Shown here: piece after piece, positions 34,252-46,426 of the stretch
Layout of the letters: the number at the start of each line of letters is the position of its first letter
How positions within the stretch are numbered: the first letter of the stretch is position 1
NCBI GenBank assembly: GCA_948474755.1
Contig: CAOLHI010001014.1
Span: 434,001 to 498,000, forward strand
DNA from: Ctenosaura bakeri
Taxonomy: Eukaryota; Chordata; Lepidosauria; Squamata; Iguanidae
Length of the DNA: 64,000 bases
Direction of reading: 5' to 3'
Program-made: the position numbers and the translations under genes
The notes under the pieces: model-generated
What the model was told of the DNA's origin: nothing
Databases searched by the model: none
Seen by the model: the letters and a program-made list of their open reading frames with translations, nothing else

Positions 34252-34510
34252 CATTTATTTATTAATTCTTTCATTTATATCCTGCTTCTCTCCCAATAAC
34301 GGGATGCAAGGTGACTAAGAACATGCTTAAAAACATACAAATTAAAACTATTCAAAATTTCAATAAAAACATAAATATAAAATCATGTAAAAATCAAATA
34401 AATAATTTATAAACTTAAAATATTAAACACTAAAAACATTAAAATTAATTAAAAGACTATGCGAACCATTAAACAGTACATTGCATCATTAAAAACCCAT
34501 CTGCTTAAGT
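34252..34510 (-). mobile_element. L2-like LINE 3' UTR (split by SPIN)
   Basis: Inverted tail 'tttatttattaattc', 'ttatatcctgcttctctccc', then A-rich 3' UTR ending 'aaaacccatctgcttaagt'. It continues beyond the SPIN at 34830. Confidence 0.65.
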
Positions 34511-34829
34511 CAGTGGTTCTCAACCTTCCTAATGCTGCGACCCTTTAATACAGTTCCTCATGTTGTGGTGACCCCCAACCATAAAATTATTTTCGTTGCT
34601 ACTTCATAACTGTAATTTTGCTACTGTTATGAATCGTAATGTAAATATCTGATATGCAGGAGGGGGCAGGAGGATGCGAGCGCGTGGCTCACGCTTGCGC
34701 ACCACCACCGAGGAGGTAATGGAGCCTAAGACCATTGGAAATATGTGTTTTCTGATGGTCTTAGGTGACCCCTGTGAAAAGGTCATTCAACCCCCAAAGG
34801 GGTCGCGACCCACAGGTTGAGAACCACTG
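34511..34829 (-). mobile_element. SPIN-type hAT MITE, 319 bp, perfect 8-bp TSD
   Basis: 16-bp terminal inverted repeats 'cagtggttctcaacct' at both ends. GCTTAAGT occurs directly on each side (34503-34510 and 34830-34837), a perfect 8-bp hAT duplication. The interior has the SPIN subterminal blocks ('ggggtcgcgaccc', 'cctaagaccatyggaaa', 'gtcaccacaacatgaggaac' inverted). No coding capacity, so it depended on a transposase supplied in trans. SPIN elements are known for horizontal transfer among tetrapods; that is family knowledge and not shown by this copy. Confidence 0.92.
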
Positions 34830-35105
34830 GCTTAAGTTCTAAAAGCCTGGTAGCATGAGAATGTTTTCAATTGCTGATGGAAGGAGTCATCCTGGCCTCC
34901 CGAGGAAGAGAGTTCCAAAGACTGGGAGCAACCACTAAGAAGGCCCTCTCCTTTGTTCTCAATAGACAAGCCTGAAAATGTGGCTGGACAGAGTGAAGGG
35001 CCTCCCCCGAACATCCTGGAGCTCTAATGCATTCATAAAGGGAGATATGTTTCTCCAAATAACCTGGGCCCCAAGCCATGTACGCCTCTCCTATGGCACA
35101 CATAA
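34830..35105 (-). mobile_element. L2-like LINE C-terminal coding fragment (split by SPIN)
   Basis: The minus-strand frame reads GPGYLEKHISLYECIR, then RTKERAFLVVAPSLWNSLPR and EARMTPSI, the conserved end of L2-type ORF2. The frame is open for about 78 codons. This is the 5' continuation of the same LINE whose 3' UTR is at 34252-34510. Confidence 0.8.
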
Positions 35106-36036
35106 ACTTAAAAAAAAACCTATGCTAGTACTTTAAGCACTACAGTGTGAGAGCATAAACAGTATGAGCCTACAGAGTTTTTAATTCATAAAAGAAAGCC
35201 TTATGCTGCCCTTAAAATTTCGATTGCAAATTTTGGTTGTGTTGACCCAGCTCTGAAATCCTCTCCCCCAAAGAAGCTTCCATTGTATGCTATTGTTTTA
35301 CCAGTTATCATGTGTTTTTGCTTTTAAAGCTTCCTTGTTAAGCGTGCTGTGCATCTCTTTGGGGATCAAAGAATGGAAAAGCAAATTTCTGTAGGTGCCT
35401 CATGAAATGGTAGTTATGGTAGCCCCAAAGTTCTGTCTGTGAAGGTGTACTCTTTTAGCAAATTCATTTCCATGTAGCTTTAGGCTCCATCTGACCTATG
35501 CCTTGCCAAAAGTTTGTACTACCAAGCACAAGGCCAAGCCTTTGTTTTTACTGAATGGAAAGACCAAATATTAGCCCTACCAATAGTTAAAAATGCTTAA
35601 GCTACTGAGGGCTGGTTCACATATGTGGAATAGAATGTCTTCCATCCTAACGACAGCATAAAGTAGTGTTCTGCATGAATCACTCACTATAGTTCAAACA
35701 CTGCACACTGATCCATCCTACTAGCTCTACCCAGAAACTCACAAAGTGGATATAAACAATAAATAAATAGGAAAATCATCCAACCCATCCACCCCCACTA
35801 ATCTGTTTGGTGCCCTCACAGGGAAGAGTAACTTCCTGAAAAGAGCAGGAGGCACGAGTTTCCCTAGACAGATATAAGAACACACACCAAGAACATGATG
35901 TAAGTATATTGTATGCTTTTTGACATTACAGCAATATAAAACTGTATTTTACAATTTTTACATGAGTGGCTATCCAGATTTTCCATCATAAAAATTAATC
36001 TCAATGTCAGACGAAACATTCCAATTGTCAAATGCT
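35106..36036. other. Unique sequence; weak LINE remnant 35250-35395
   Basis: 'ctgaaatcctctcccccaaa' resembles the WNSLP region of L2-like LINEs at DNA level. Otherwise nothing recognised. Confidence 0.3.
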
Positions 36037-36089
<53 letters not shown>

Positions 36090-36090
36090 A
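36037..36090 (+). repeat. (GAAA)n microsatellite
   Basis: About 13 uninterrupted GAAA units. Confidence 0.97.
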
Positions 36091-36329
36091 TATGAACGAT
36101 TGCTAATAACTGTAAAAGAGAAGCAATACAGAACATGAATTTGAAAGAGAAGGGCAAGGAAGCAAAAATCTTCCAATGGTTATTACAACTAACACTTAAG
36201 TGCTGCATTTGCTGAATCCAGTTGGGGTTAAAAATGTGACTGCCGTATCAGACTCATTTCACAGACACTGAAAGACCTCTCTCAATTCATCTAAGCCAAG
36301 ATGAATAATGGAAGGTTTATTTTACACGG

Positions 36330-36900
36330 ATCATCTACCATCCTATCTGCAGCTTGTGCCGATGCAAGGCAGACAAGCAACTAGGCGAAATTAATGCACC
36401 CTAAAAACCCAGACTGTCTGTTAACATTTGATTCTACTGGAGACTGCAGAGTCTCCATTACATCCTGGAAGTATTAACTTCATAATATTATCATTTTGCC
36501 GTGACAATTAACATTGCTAACATAGTAGCTAGGAGACTGCCAAGTCATTCCTGGAAGAACTGCTGGGATAAAACACAAATACACATAAAGGAGCAGAACA
36601 GCAGTGTATCATTAAGATCTACTAATTTTTTCCAAAATGTGCCACGATTCAATGAGTTTCAAATATTAACACCATGTATGCTAAGGAGATTATTTACTAA
36701 AACTTTATTTTTTTCTACTGTATTTGTAATACCGTAGGTAAGATGTTACTAAATTAGCACGGCTTCTTCTCACCTAAAGAACGTCATTCACCGAGGTCTG
36801 TGTGTCTTCACAGAATTACCTTTAGAATGATTGTTTATGAAGCTGACATGAAAGCAAAGCAAAATTTGAATAAAGCTTGCACCTACATTTTTTTTAAAGT
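36330..36900. other. Candidate conserved noncoding element
   Basis: Unique, repeat-free, AT-rich with retained CpGs ('cttgtgccgatgcaaggc', 'actaggcgaaattaatgc', 'attttgccgtgacaattaac', 'taataccgtaggtaag', 'tagcacggcttc', 'aacgtcattcaccgaggtc'). No coding frame. Composition is like that of vertebrate conserved noncoding elements; conservation not testable here. Confidence 0.35.
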
Positions 36901-37265
36901 AAAGTAGCCAATATTGTTATCTTGTCTATTTTAGAATTTTAGAACAGCTGTGAAACACTTATAGAAAGACGGAACCAAGTCATTTTAATATTGGTTGGAA
37001 CAGGGATGCAACTAAATTAATTTGTTCTAAGGTGAAATGGAGGTGAAATGGATTGAATTACAAGACACAAGATGACAGAAGATTCTGAAATGTCTGAAGC
37101 TCCAAAAGACCTCTAATACAGCCAGGTGATCACAGTGATATCTGCAACCTGAGGACAAGAGGAAAGTAAACCAATTTCTGGTGATATCCTCTGTGATAAT
37201 TATAAATCAGTCATCAAATTGAGATCCTCCGTTCACAGGAAGTGCTTTAGTTGTGTATTTTTGCA
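36901..37265. other. Unique sequence
   Basis: Nothing recognised. Confidence 0.4.
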
Positions 37266-37304
37266 CAGACTAGATGGCTCATTGAACTCCATGATTCAAT
37301 GATT
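37266..37304 (+). mobile_element. CR1 3' end remnant
   Basis: 'agactagatggctcattgaa' then 'ctccatgattcaatgatt', the degraded CR1 terminus. Confidence 0.5.
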
Positions 37305-37385
37305 TACTACTTATTACTTACATTTACACCTCACCTTTTCTCCAGTGGGCTCAAGGCAGTGCATATAGCTTTTCTCCTCCCTGCT
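37305..37385 (-). mobile_element. LINE (L2-like) 3' tail fragment
   Basis: 'ttatttacttacatttacac' type inverted tail followed by 'ccttttctccagtgggctca' and 'aaggcagtgcatata'. Confidence 0.4.
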
Positions 37386-38060
37386 TTAATCTCAGAAAAA
37401 AACTTGGAAAGAAATCAGTTTGAAACAGTAGAGAGAGGCACCCAAAAGGTTTCAAACTAGAAACCCAAACAATCAAGTGCAGCCACTTATTCACCCAAAA
37501 CCAATTCTGGGGGACAGGGAATGTCCTGGATCTCCTACAGCCAGACTACTAGGTTCAGCTGATTGTTGGAAGGAAATAGGATCAAGAACAGAAAAGAGGC
37601 TGCTTCACATGTTAAGTAGCAAATTGACATTATAGGTTACCACAGGATATAGGTTATCCATCTATGCACACGTGTTGGTGATCACTCGTCTTGTAAAACT
37701 CATGACTAGGAAGCTGATACCAGGTGACATACTTTTCCACCATGGGAAAGGAAATGTCAAAAGCCACACCACTATTACACATGAAAGTTCTTGACTTTGA
37801 TGTGGATGTTCTATCAGCAGTTTGCCTTCCAATTGGTAATTGCTTTTCCCTGCTTCTTGGATGGACTGTTATTGTTGCATTATTGTTCTTCCCCTCCAGT
37901 TGCTGTGTGACACATTCCTACATGCACTGGTCTTGAACATGATACGGGTGTCTTGAATAAGTGCATCTACGAAGCAGTAGCAGCAGGAGTAGTAGTGGTT
38001 CAAAGCTTAAAGTTAGTTGGTAGCGGGGAGACTGAGATTGCCTAGGGAATGAGATTGTTC
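37386..38060. other. Unique sequence
   Basis: Nothing recognised; small frames only. Confidence 0.35.
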
Positions 38061-38650
38061 TGTTGTTGGGCCTGGTGGCCAAAGCTCTTTAGCTCTTTAT
38101 TAAACTTTTAAAACTTGCATCCCTTTCTGAAAAATTCCATGCAAGACATATTAAAAGTAAAACATGACCATACATCAATAAAATGGTACATATTACAAAA
38201 TACATATTAGCAAGCCATAAAAAACATACTAGCAAGCCAAGCATACCAAATAAAAGAGCAGAGCCACAAAAGGTAATATATTATCAGAGCCAGACCGAAA
38301 ACAGGAATTTAAGCCAACCTGATAAGACACCACATGTACACTGAAAAAGGAAAGAGCTGTACGGTGGCTTAAGGATGACAAAGAAGCCAGGAGCTTCTTC
38401 CAAGCTGGTGTTGGTGGTGACTTCCACAATCAGGATGCAACCACAGAGATGGCCCTCTCCACGAGAAGGGATGCCTAGTAAAAGGACTTCCATGAACAGT
38501 TCAACTACCAGATGGATTCATCCAGGAACAGTTGGTTCTTCTTACTATTACTTCTGCAAGAGGTCATAGGTGTTCAGACAGTATATTGAGTCAAGATGAT
38601 GGGCCAAGACACATATGGAATCCAGAATAACAGTCACTGAATCATGCCTT
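38061..38650 (-). repeat. Degraded LINE-like remnant
   Basis: 'aaccacagagatggccctct' and 'ccacgagaagggatgcct' resemble an inverted, decayed reptile LINE-derived unit ('gagaagggccctctc' type), preceded by an A-rich 3' UTR-like part at 38100-38230. Family uncertain. Confidence 0.3.
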
Positions 38651-39134
38651 GCCTCCAAGATAGCACCAGACATCCATTAACAGGCAATCAGTAAGCAGCT
38701 TGCAACATGGATTATGGTTTCCTAAGGCTATGGTTTTTTAAGGATCATAATCCATTTCACTATTTATGCAGAGAAGCAATAAAGGTAAGTTCCTTTCATG
38801 AAGTAATTTTACTCCCTGCTTCAACAGTGAGGGAGAAAAGGAAGAGGGCGCTCACAAAGTTACAAACAACAAAGAAATGTCAAGAATCAGGAAATTATAA
38901 GAGATTATTATTTACACAAACAAAACAAACTTTGCACTCATTTTTAAATTAGATGTCACCACACTGTTCTGAGGAAGCTTAAGGTGAATTACAACCTTTC
39001 TTGAGGTTACAGATATACACATAAAATAGTAGGTATTTTTCAGTGGATAACAGGATAATTAATCCTCAATAACAAAATGGATAATGTGCTATCACTCCCC
39101 CATCAGCTTACTTCTTCCGACCTGTATCCTGCTC
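38651..39134. other. Unique sequence
   Basis: Nothing recognised. Confidence 0.35.
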
Positions 39135-39140
39135 AAAAAA

Positions 39141-39180
<40 letters not shown>

Positions 39181-39183
39181 AAA
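39135..39183 (+). repeat. (GAAA)n microsatellite with A-run
   Basis: Eight A residues followed by about ten GAAA units. Confidence 0.95.
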
Positions 39184-39682
39184 TGTTCACTAGCATAAAT
39201 GCCTCTAACATAAAAGGGCCATGTGTTTACCACTATCAGGAGTGCAGACTGAACATTAATGGCTGAAAATACAAAGACGCAAGTTTGTGCCACTGTTTTA
39301 CATTTACAACTGTCTGAAAAATCATACTCTAGGCTATTAATAGCTTGAACAGATGTTCCAAAGATAGTTAGGGCTTCTGTTTGGCACAGAGTCAATGTGA
39401 TAAGACATTAAAACCTATTAACAATCAACAAATTAAAGAATAATGTGGAACAATAACCCATCTAGAAGGAAAATGGAAAAGATCATAAAATTTGATCAGA
39501 AAAGTTAATATATTTTTATTACTGTCTGGCAGCAGACTAGTTATAGACAATTTAAATGTGCACAACAATTTATATGTCGAGTTGTGCAGCAGTGAAGTGT
39601 AGAGAACAGACAGCCTAGTATTTAGGACAAATGAAACTGAACCTGACTAGACCTAGCACAAGAAATTTTCTTCTATCTTTTA

Positions 39683-39758
39683 TATTTATTTATTTATTCA
39701 TTCATTCATTCATTCATTCATTCATTCATTTGCTCGCTCGCTCACTCACTCACTCACT
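39683..39758 (+). repeat. Compound microsatellite (TTTA)n(TTCA)n(CTCG)n(CTCA)n
   Basis: Four adjacent tetranucleotide arrays, each differing from the next by one or two substitutions in the unit. Confidence 0.95.
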
Positions 39759-42700
39759 TTCTTACAAACAAGTCCTTCATCCTTGAGCAGCCACTCAAGT
39801 AATACAGAAGAGAGGAAACGCAATATGATACAGGGCAGTAAAATACTCTTAACAAAACAGTGAAGAGGGAGCTTGGTCCACAGAACACCAACTAGTGTCA
39901 ACCCCACTTAAACTACCTGAGATACTTTTAAAAACTTTTGATTTCACGCCAAAAATTTTCAACTAGCACCAGTCATATCACTGTGTATGGTACTAGTTGC
40001 TCCTTTGTGAGTCAGCATTCCACAATAAATTAGCCACCACAGAGGAGACATGATGTATTTACCTTAGCAAGAGTACTTGGAGAAGAACCTCACTTGAAGA
40101 TCTCAATGTATGGACAAGCTGGTATTAGGTGAAACATTCCTTCAGATTATTTGCGTTGCAAGCCATTTGGGATCATCAGTATCTCCTACTAAAGATCATC
40201 ATATCACTGTGCTCTCACATCTGTCCCACAGAGTGATTGAAGCAACACACCATGGCATCAAAAGCTCCCTCATGTAAAGAAGCATTAACTAACTTCTGGG
40301 TGGGCAACTGGAGTAGGTCTTCTGCACCTGGAAACACTAGGGAGCTATGTGGGCTGCCAAAAATGCCAAAACAAACCCTGTGAAGTAAATGTGCTGTACC
40401 ATATGACAAAAATGTAAAAGTTTAACCAGAGATCCTTATGTTGTAGACAACCATATAGTATGAGTAGGCAGGTCAACAAGGAACTACTTGAAACATTGTT
40501 GAGCATTGAGATTTAGGAAAGGTTTAATAAGCATTTCAGCAGCTATGTCTATTTAGTGTTTACTTCTGTCAATTAAAGAGCTAACAATTTACTAATCTAT
40601 ACACAGCAAAATGATGACACTCCACATAGAGGTTCAAAATATTCTTGTTAGATACATTTCAGTACATTATTATATCTGTATGCTTCTATTATAATATAAT
40701 CTTGTTTACCTAGCTTTTGTCAACATTAAACATAGTTGTGTTCACCCAGCTAATGGAATTAATTTGACTCAGCATCTGTGGCTTTCTCCTCCAGAGTAGA
40801 AGGATCAGCCTCTCCAGCTGTCTGTGTCTTTGCCTCACTCTTGGTCAGAGAGGCTCCATGTGGACTGAAGACTTTATATACAGCTTTGTATCTCAGTTCT
40901 CAGAGGATCTCTTTACTGGCATCTGAGCCTAGCTCCCACCTCATAGCATGACACCTGTAGATTCTCTACTGTTGAACATTCCCTGAATCCTCTTTGTCCA
41001 CAGTGATCCTTTTACAGTTGCTCATACTGGATATACTGCTATGTTCTTCCTAAGCACTTGATTGTCTTCTGTCCCTGTCAGACTATTAACTCTTCAGAGT
41101 TAATTGGTTGGCTGAACCCACAGAATTCTTACTGTGAACAATTCTCAGCACTTCTCTCTTTATTGGGTGCTGTGTGAAGCCTTTGATCAGAGCACAACAT
41201 GAAAAAATAAATATAGACCTTCCATGTTGAAGAGTCCATAATACTGGATATAGTCAGAAGTCCATTTCTAGTTTTGGAAAATATCTATATCTAATCTATA
41301 TCTATATATAATGCTAAACAATGTGGACAGCCTGCAACCTATTTATTTAAAAGAGGCAGGCAACTGCGCTGGGGTCAGGGACCCCTGCCCTCCTCCTAGC
41401 ATGCCCTGCAGTTCTTTTCAAAATGGTGATAGGAAGGGATGCTGTCTCACATCTTGTTATCATTTTGAGAGGGAATCCTGAGGAAAATAGAAGTACTGGG
41501 GAGCAGTATAAGGTTCTGTGATATCTATGGGCAAATGGGGTTACTTCTGCATATTTTCATGCATTTGTGAAGTTTTCTGTGTAGTCTGAGGACAAAAACT
41601 GTCTCAAATTCATGCTTTTTTTTAAAAAAACGAGGCATTGGAGGTTTAGGGGGACTTCGGGCAGGGGGGTTGCAAAAGTGGGGTCCAAGGGTCACACGTG
41701 GTCTGCCTGCTGCAATTTTACAGGTGTAAAAAGAGCCTTGGGTGATTGCAAGTTTTCTTGAACTGCACGTTGCCCAGCCTAAATTCACTAGACCCAGCTG
41801 TCTGTCTACTCCAAGTGAACAGGTAAGTGCTAAAGGATCAAGAATACACATCCTTGGCCAAACTCCTCCATAAACTACTTTTTTAGATGGATATTCATGT
41901 ATACTGAAACTCAGGTCAATTGTTCCAAAGTTGCTGCCAAAAATTGTGCAGAACATGGATTAATTAGCGTCAACATCCCCACTAACCTATCTTTATCATT
42001 TTTTCTTCCCTCCCTTTTGACCTAAAACTGAGTTTGAAATTATCCATAACAATGTTTAAAATTGTTCCTTGCATACATGCACGATTACCAGTCTCTCATC
42101 CCAGGCCAGCCATAAACATAGACTAAAGCATACAGTACATACTCACAAAGTGGTTTATGTTTTACTACTCTGTGTTTTAAAGCTGAGTATGTGTCTGAAA
42201 TTTTAAAAGATCAGAATAAAGCAGCGTGACTAAATACATAAGGTCAATGACTGGGATTCAGCTCTTCCCCTGATCTTAACTGAAAGCTTAAGAAAAGGAT
42301 CCAAGGAAAGTAATGAGGAAATTGTATTTGTTTGACCTTGTGACAGATCTGTTAAAGCTATGAGTAACTTGACAGGTAACATCTGGGTTTACTGACTATG
42401 GGAACTTGGAAGGTTGCCATGCCATTAACTCGTGTATTCTAAACCCATCTTCCAGTGGCTGCTTTCAAAAATACCCTAAAAGAAATTCCAGAGGGTCCAA
42501 ACACAATGTATTCTTATACAAATGTTCACAGTTTGCCTGGCTGCCTTTGGTATCAGAGGATGGTTTTGAATATCTGCATGCGACATGCCAGAGCTGTTCA
42601 GCAACCTAAAACAGTAAAGAAATGAGTAATGCATTGACTGCCTAATTTGTTTGTATCATTTCTATGTTCTCTTTGCTTTCAAGACTCTTCCTGAGTAAAC

Positions 42701-43089
42701 TATGCTAGAAGCCATGTGAAGAGTCACACAATGTAATGTCACACAAGCTGAAGTAAAGCCAAAGCAGTCTCTGTGAAAAATGAACAATTAAACCTTGTTG
42801 CATCAGAAAGAAATCTGTCTGAATCTGTAACATCTCTTTTTTCATCATCTTTTTTATTTCTTTAAAAGTATATGAATGGGAGTTATTAGTCCACAGTACT
42901 ACACAGAACTGAACTGAGATCTTAACTATTTAGTCCTTTGCAATCAGAATTACCCATAAGAAGTGACATAACTATAATAAAACCTAGTAATGTTCAGAGC
43001 TTTGGGTTCAATCCAGGTTAAAATTAGGACATATATTTCAAGGGTTTTGTTCTGGTAGGAATGAGATAAATAACCATCAGCTCTACAAG
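39759..43089. other. Long stretch without recognised gene
   Basis: Mostly unique. 41278-41560 and 41620-41720 look like old dispersed repeats (G-rich 'gggcaggggggttgcaaaag') but no family was assigned. The 143-codon minus-strand frame at 41525-41956 crosses this repeat-like sequence and is not called. Confidence 0.35.
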
Positions 43090-43149
43090 TCAGAAAGGAA
43101 GGAGGGACAGAAGGAAGGATGGAAGGAGTGGGGAGAGGGAAAGAGAATA
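43090..43149 (+). repeat. Polypurine tract
   Basis: About 60 bp of almost pure A and G ('ggaaggagggacagaaggaa'). Confidence 0.7.
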
Positions 43150-43544
43150 CAAGGAAGCTGGTAGTTTCCTGGACTGAGCTGTAAGCAATTCAGTATGCAA
43201 ACATCCTGGGCAGGGAAAGAATAACTAAAAAAGAAGCAATCTATTCCAATATTTATATCTTATCATGAAAAAAAAAACAAATCATAAAGCATGCCAGGGA
43301 TATTCAGGGCAAATAACACCCCAGTTCCCCATCACAGAAGCTGATCAGAATTACAGTGGGACCTTACTTCAGTAATGGTAATGGGACAGTGTCCTCCACT
43401 GTATCAGTGACCAATAGCCTAACTTAAAAGTACACAATCTTCACAGCAACGTTCTCTAACACTCCACAACCTAGCTAATTCACTGCCTTCAAAGTCAGCC
43501 CTGAAGCTTGTTATAACTTTGTTACTGTTAACAAATGCTTTTTC

Positions 43545-44358
43545 TTGGGATCTTACATACACCAATGGTGGGGATGCAACCAAGCAAAGAAGTTTTGGTA
43601 TATGATACGATCAAAAACGCAAAAAGTGTTAGATATTAGGATTGAGTTAAAACCTGAATTTTTTCTACTTGGTATCCACAATTTGGGCAGAAACCAGGAA
43701 GGGAGATTAGGAAGACTTATATGGTAACATCAGCCAGAATGTTATATGCTAGACATTGGAAAAGCAACACGATCCCAACAGATGAATGGTGGGATAAATT
43801 ATTAGAAGTGGCAGAAATGGATAGGTTAACATATATGTTAGATAATAAATCCGATGACCAATGCTTGAGGACATGGCAGCCATTACAAGACTATCTTAAA
43901 ACAGATCTTAGAACATTAAAGTAGCAGTGGAGTAACTGGAAATGATAACAGAGTATAAAATCCTGTGAACCAAAAAGTGTGATAGTATGATATAATCCAC
44001 AAAAATGAAGATTTTTTTTTAAAATTTTCAGTGGAAAAATTTATAGTGCCATATATGACTCTAAATAGAAGACATAACAGAAGATTTTGAATGTTAAAAT
44101 TTGATATATTATCTATGTTATGTTCTGTCTTTTATATATAGGCTTCATTCATCTCATAGAGGAGGGGGTTGAAATGATACCCATCCACTCTGTGGGGGGA
44201 GTCTTCTTTTAGGTATTTCTTTAGATGGCTATGTGAATGTTTTCTTTTTCTTGTTTTGTTTGAAGAAATGAAGAGGTGATATGATATGATGTGATAAGAC
44301 GTATGTATAAACTCTTCTTTTATAAAAATAAATACAAAACAAAAACAAAAAAACAAAT
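43545..44358 (+). mobile_element. L1 LINE 3' end with poly(A)
   Basis: 43545-43727 encodes HQWWGCNQAKKFW and ELKPEFFLLGIHN, and 43721-43924 encodes SARMLYARHWKSNTIPTDEW and EVAEMDRLTYML. These are the C-terminal ORF2p landmarks of vertebrate L1. The two parts lie in different frames, so there is a frameshift near 43725. ORF2 stops at 43922, followed by a 3' UTR of about 430 bp and an A-rich tail at 44326-44358. It is 5' truncated and inactive. Confidence 0.85.
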
Positions 44359-44832
44359 GCATTTCCTGACATGCATAGAAGTTTGAAGACTTGCTTTGTT
44401 TTTAATGTCCACAAAACATGGTCAAGTTACATGATATTTGACATCACATCACAGATCCGAGGAACATGACAATGACAACACAACCTCAACCAACTTCAAC
44501 ACAGAAGCCTCCAATAAATTCTCTTTCTCTGTCTCTCTCATTCTCTCCCCATCCGTCTCTTTTAAGCTCACAATGAGTTGTGTGCTTGGAATCTTTAACA
44601 CTAGCCTATTTAAAATTGTTTAGAGTCTTATTAACAGACTGCCATGGGCTACTCATGTCTGCTTGTCAGCAAAACCATATCAGAATACTTCACCTGTGTG
44701 TATGATGGTGCCCTATTAAAAATGTAGTAATGAGACACATCCCCCCACCACACACACATACTAAAATTTCTTCACAGAGAACGATCCCTCTACAGCAGTT
44801 CATCCCCATGGGGAAGATGAAAGAACAGAAAG
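44359..44832. other. Unique sequence
   Basis: Nothing recognised. Confidence 0.35.
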
Positions 44833-44905
44833 TCTTTTAGTGAAGATACTTGTTATGGCCCAAGCTTTGCAGGACCACTGTCCACTTCATCAGATTCACA
44901 AAGTG
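44833..44905 (-). repeat. Amniote dispersed 'cttcatcaga' repeat
   Basis: 'cccaagctttgcaggaccac' then 'tgtccacttcatcagattca', the inverted form of the repeat at 14425. Confidence 0.55.
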
Positions 44906-45191
44906 TTATTCAGAGTTTCTGCAGTCCTACAGCTGAGGGTGGCAATTATCAAAAGAAAATGAAATGTAAGAAGTACACCGAATAACAACCATCTTATTAA
45001 TACTTGCCAATGACAAAACAATTGTTGCTGACAACATAAACATCAAGATTTGGTAATTTCTTTCATTCTACAATGGCCACTCTGAGGTCAGTGACAAGAG
45101 TGATCGTAGGAAGCCAGTGTTCTCCCAGTCGTTTTTTAATTTTTGAGATCGCCTTCTCTGATGTTAGATTTGTGTCCATTTAATTATTTAT

Positions 45192-45563
45192 GCAGAACAA
45201 GGGTGGACAACTACCCAAGATTCAGGGGCTGTGCGGCCCCTTCACTGAACCTCAGAGGGCTGTACCCCTCCATTTCAATTATTCAAAATAACCCTTTTCC
45301 CTTCTAGGACAGATTGTGGAAATATTGCCAAATCCCCTTGGGTAGTTTTTGAGTCGGGAAACACCTTTTTAAAAGCTGCTCCTGGACTTAAAACAATTGT
45401 GAAGTAGCAAAAGTATGGTGAATTTCCCTTCACATTGCTTAGAGGGAACAAGGAGGATTCTAAGTAAATACATAATAAAAACAATGGTGAATGAGAGCCC
45501 TTGGAGATCAAAACATTGTTCTGGGGCTGTATACAGCCTGTGGACCACACTTTTTCATCCTTA
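45192..45563. mobile_element. Possible hAT-like non-autonomous element
   Basis: Begins 'caagggtggacaac' and ends with the weak inverted counterpart 'tttttcatccttag'. Reptile elements starting 'caggggtgggcaac' are common. 'ctgtgcggcccctt' and 'tgtggaccacac' fit that family. Duplication not convincing. Confidence 0.35.
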
Positions 45564-45817
45564 GTATAGAAACTGGCCTGATCGCCTATACAGAATGTGA
45601 AAGAGTATTGTGAAGATTACAGAGTATTGTGTATTGTGCATTGTGAAGATTATCAAGCAGGTAAAGAAAGACAGAGTGAATTAATTCCTCATGTTGTGGA
45701 AGAGACCACTATCTGTTAAGACAGTGCCACAGTAGATAAATCTGACATCTTGTAGGATCTACCTCTGTGCTACTCCTGACCCCAGGACTAGTAGTGTAAC
45801 TATCTGGAACTTTTCAT

Positions 45818-45900
45818 GAATTTTTTGGAAGTAGACTGTAGTCAATGAAAGCTTATGCCATTAAAAACCTTTTTTTACTAGTCTTTAAAGTATCACAATA
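45818..45900 (+). repeat. Amniote dispersed 'gaaagcttatgcc' repeat
   Basis: 'gactgtagtcaatgaaagct' then 'tatgccattaaaaacc' then 'ctagtctttaaagt'. Confidence 0.55.
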
Positions 45901-46426
45901 CTCTTTAAAGTTTTCGCAGCACAGCTACCCTTCTAGAATTTGTTAACAGGGTGGCTGCAAGAGATAGATGTTTAATTTTCATTTCAAGTTTAATATTCAA
46001 ACTGGTCAAAACAATTTCAAGAGAGGATGAATGCACTGATAGAAGAAACTGCAGAACACAACAAAACAATCCCAAGGAACAGAATATTATGTTGCGTTTC
46101 CAACACAGTTTCATATCAAAATACTTTCCAAACAGTTTAGAAATGACATATGAAGAGGCAGACACACAGAGTATGACACTGTTCATCCTGAAGCTTATTA
46201 CTGGATGGAATGTTGCCATCAAGATAAAGAAATCCTTTAATACGTTTTCTGGAATTCTTCCCAAATTAAAGTCATATTTTCATATTTTTCAATAATCAAA
46301 GACCCCCATTTATAACAGTAAATAAAAATTGAGTGTTTTTTCCATACTTTGAAGAGAACTACTTCAGTAACTTGCAGACAGACTGATGCCTACATCTTTG
46401 TAAGAAAAGATGATAGATAGCCCATC
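45901..46426. other. Unique sequence
   Basis: Overlapping frames of 119 (minus) and 114 (plus) codons at 45905-46295 antagonise each other and show no motif; not called. Confidence 0.35.

Noticed and set aside
40759..41196. Minus-strand protein-like reading ending in an acidic tail, possible processed pseudogene
   Set aside because: Five in-frame stops in about 146 codons is close to chance, no poly(A) tract or homology was recognised, and the appealing last 44 codons are not significant.
41525..41956. 143-codon open frame on the minus strand
   Set aside because: It runs across repeat-like DNA, has no motif, and its composition gives no sign of a real protein.
45905..46295. Two overlapping open frames of 119 and 114 codons on opposite strands
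   Set aside because: They contradict each other, lack motifs and splice context.
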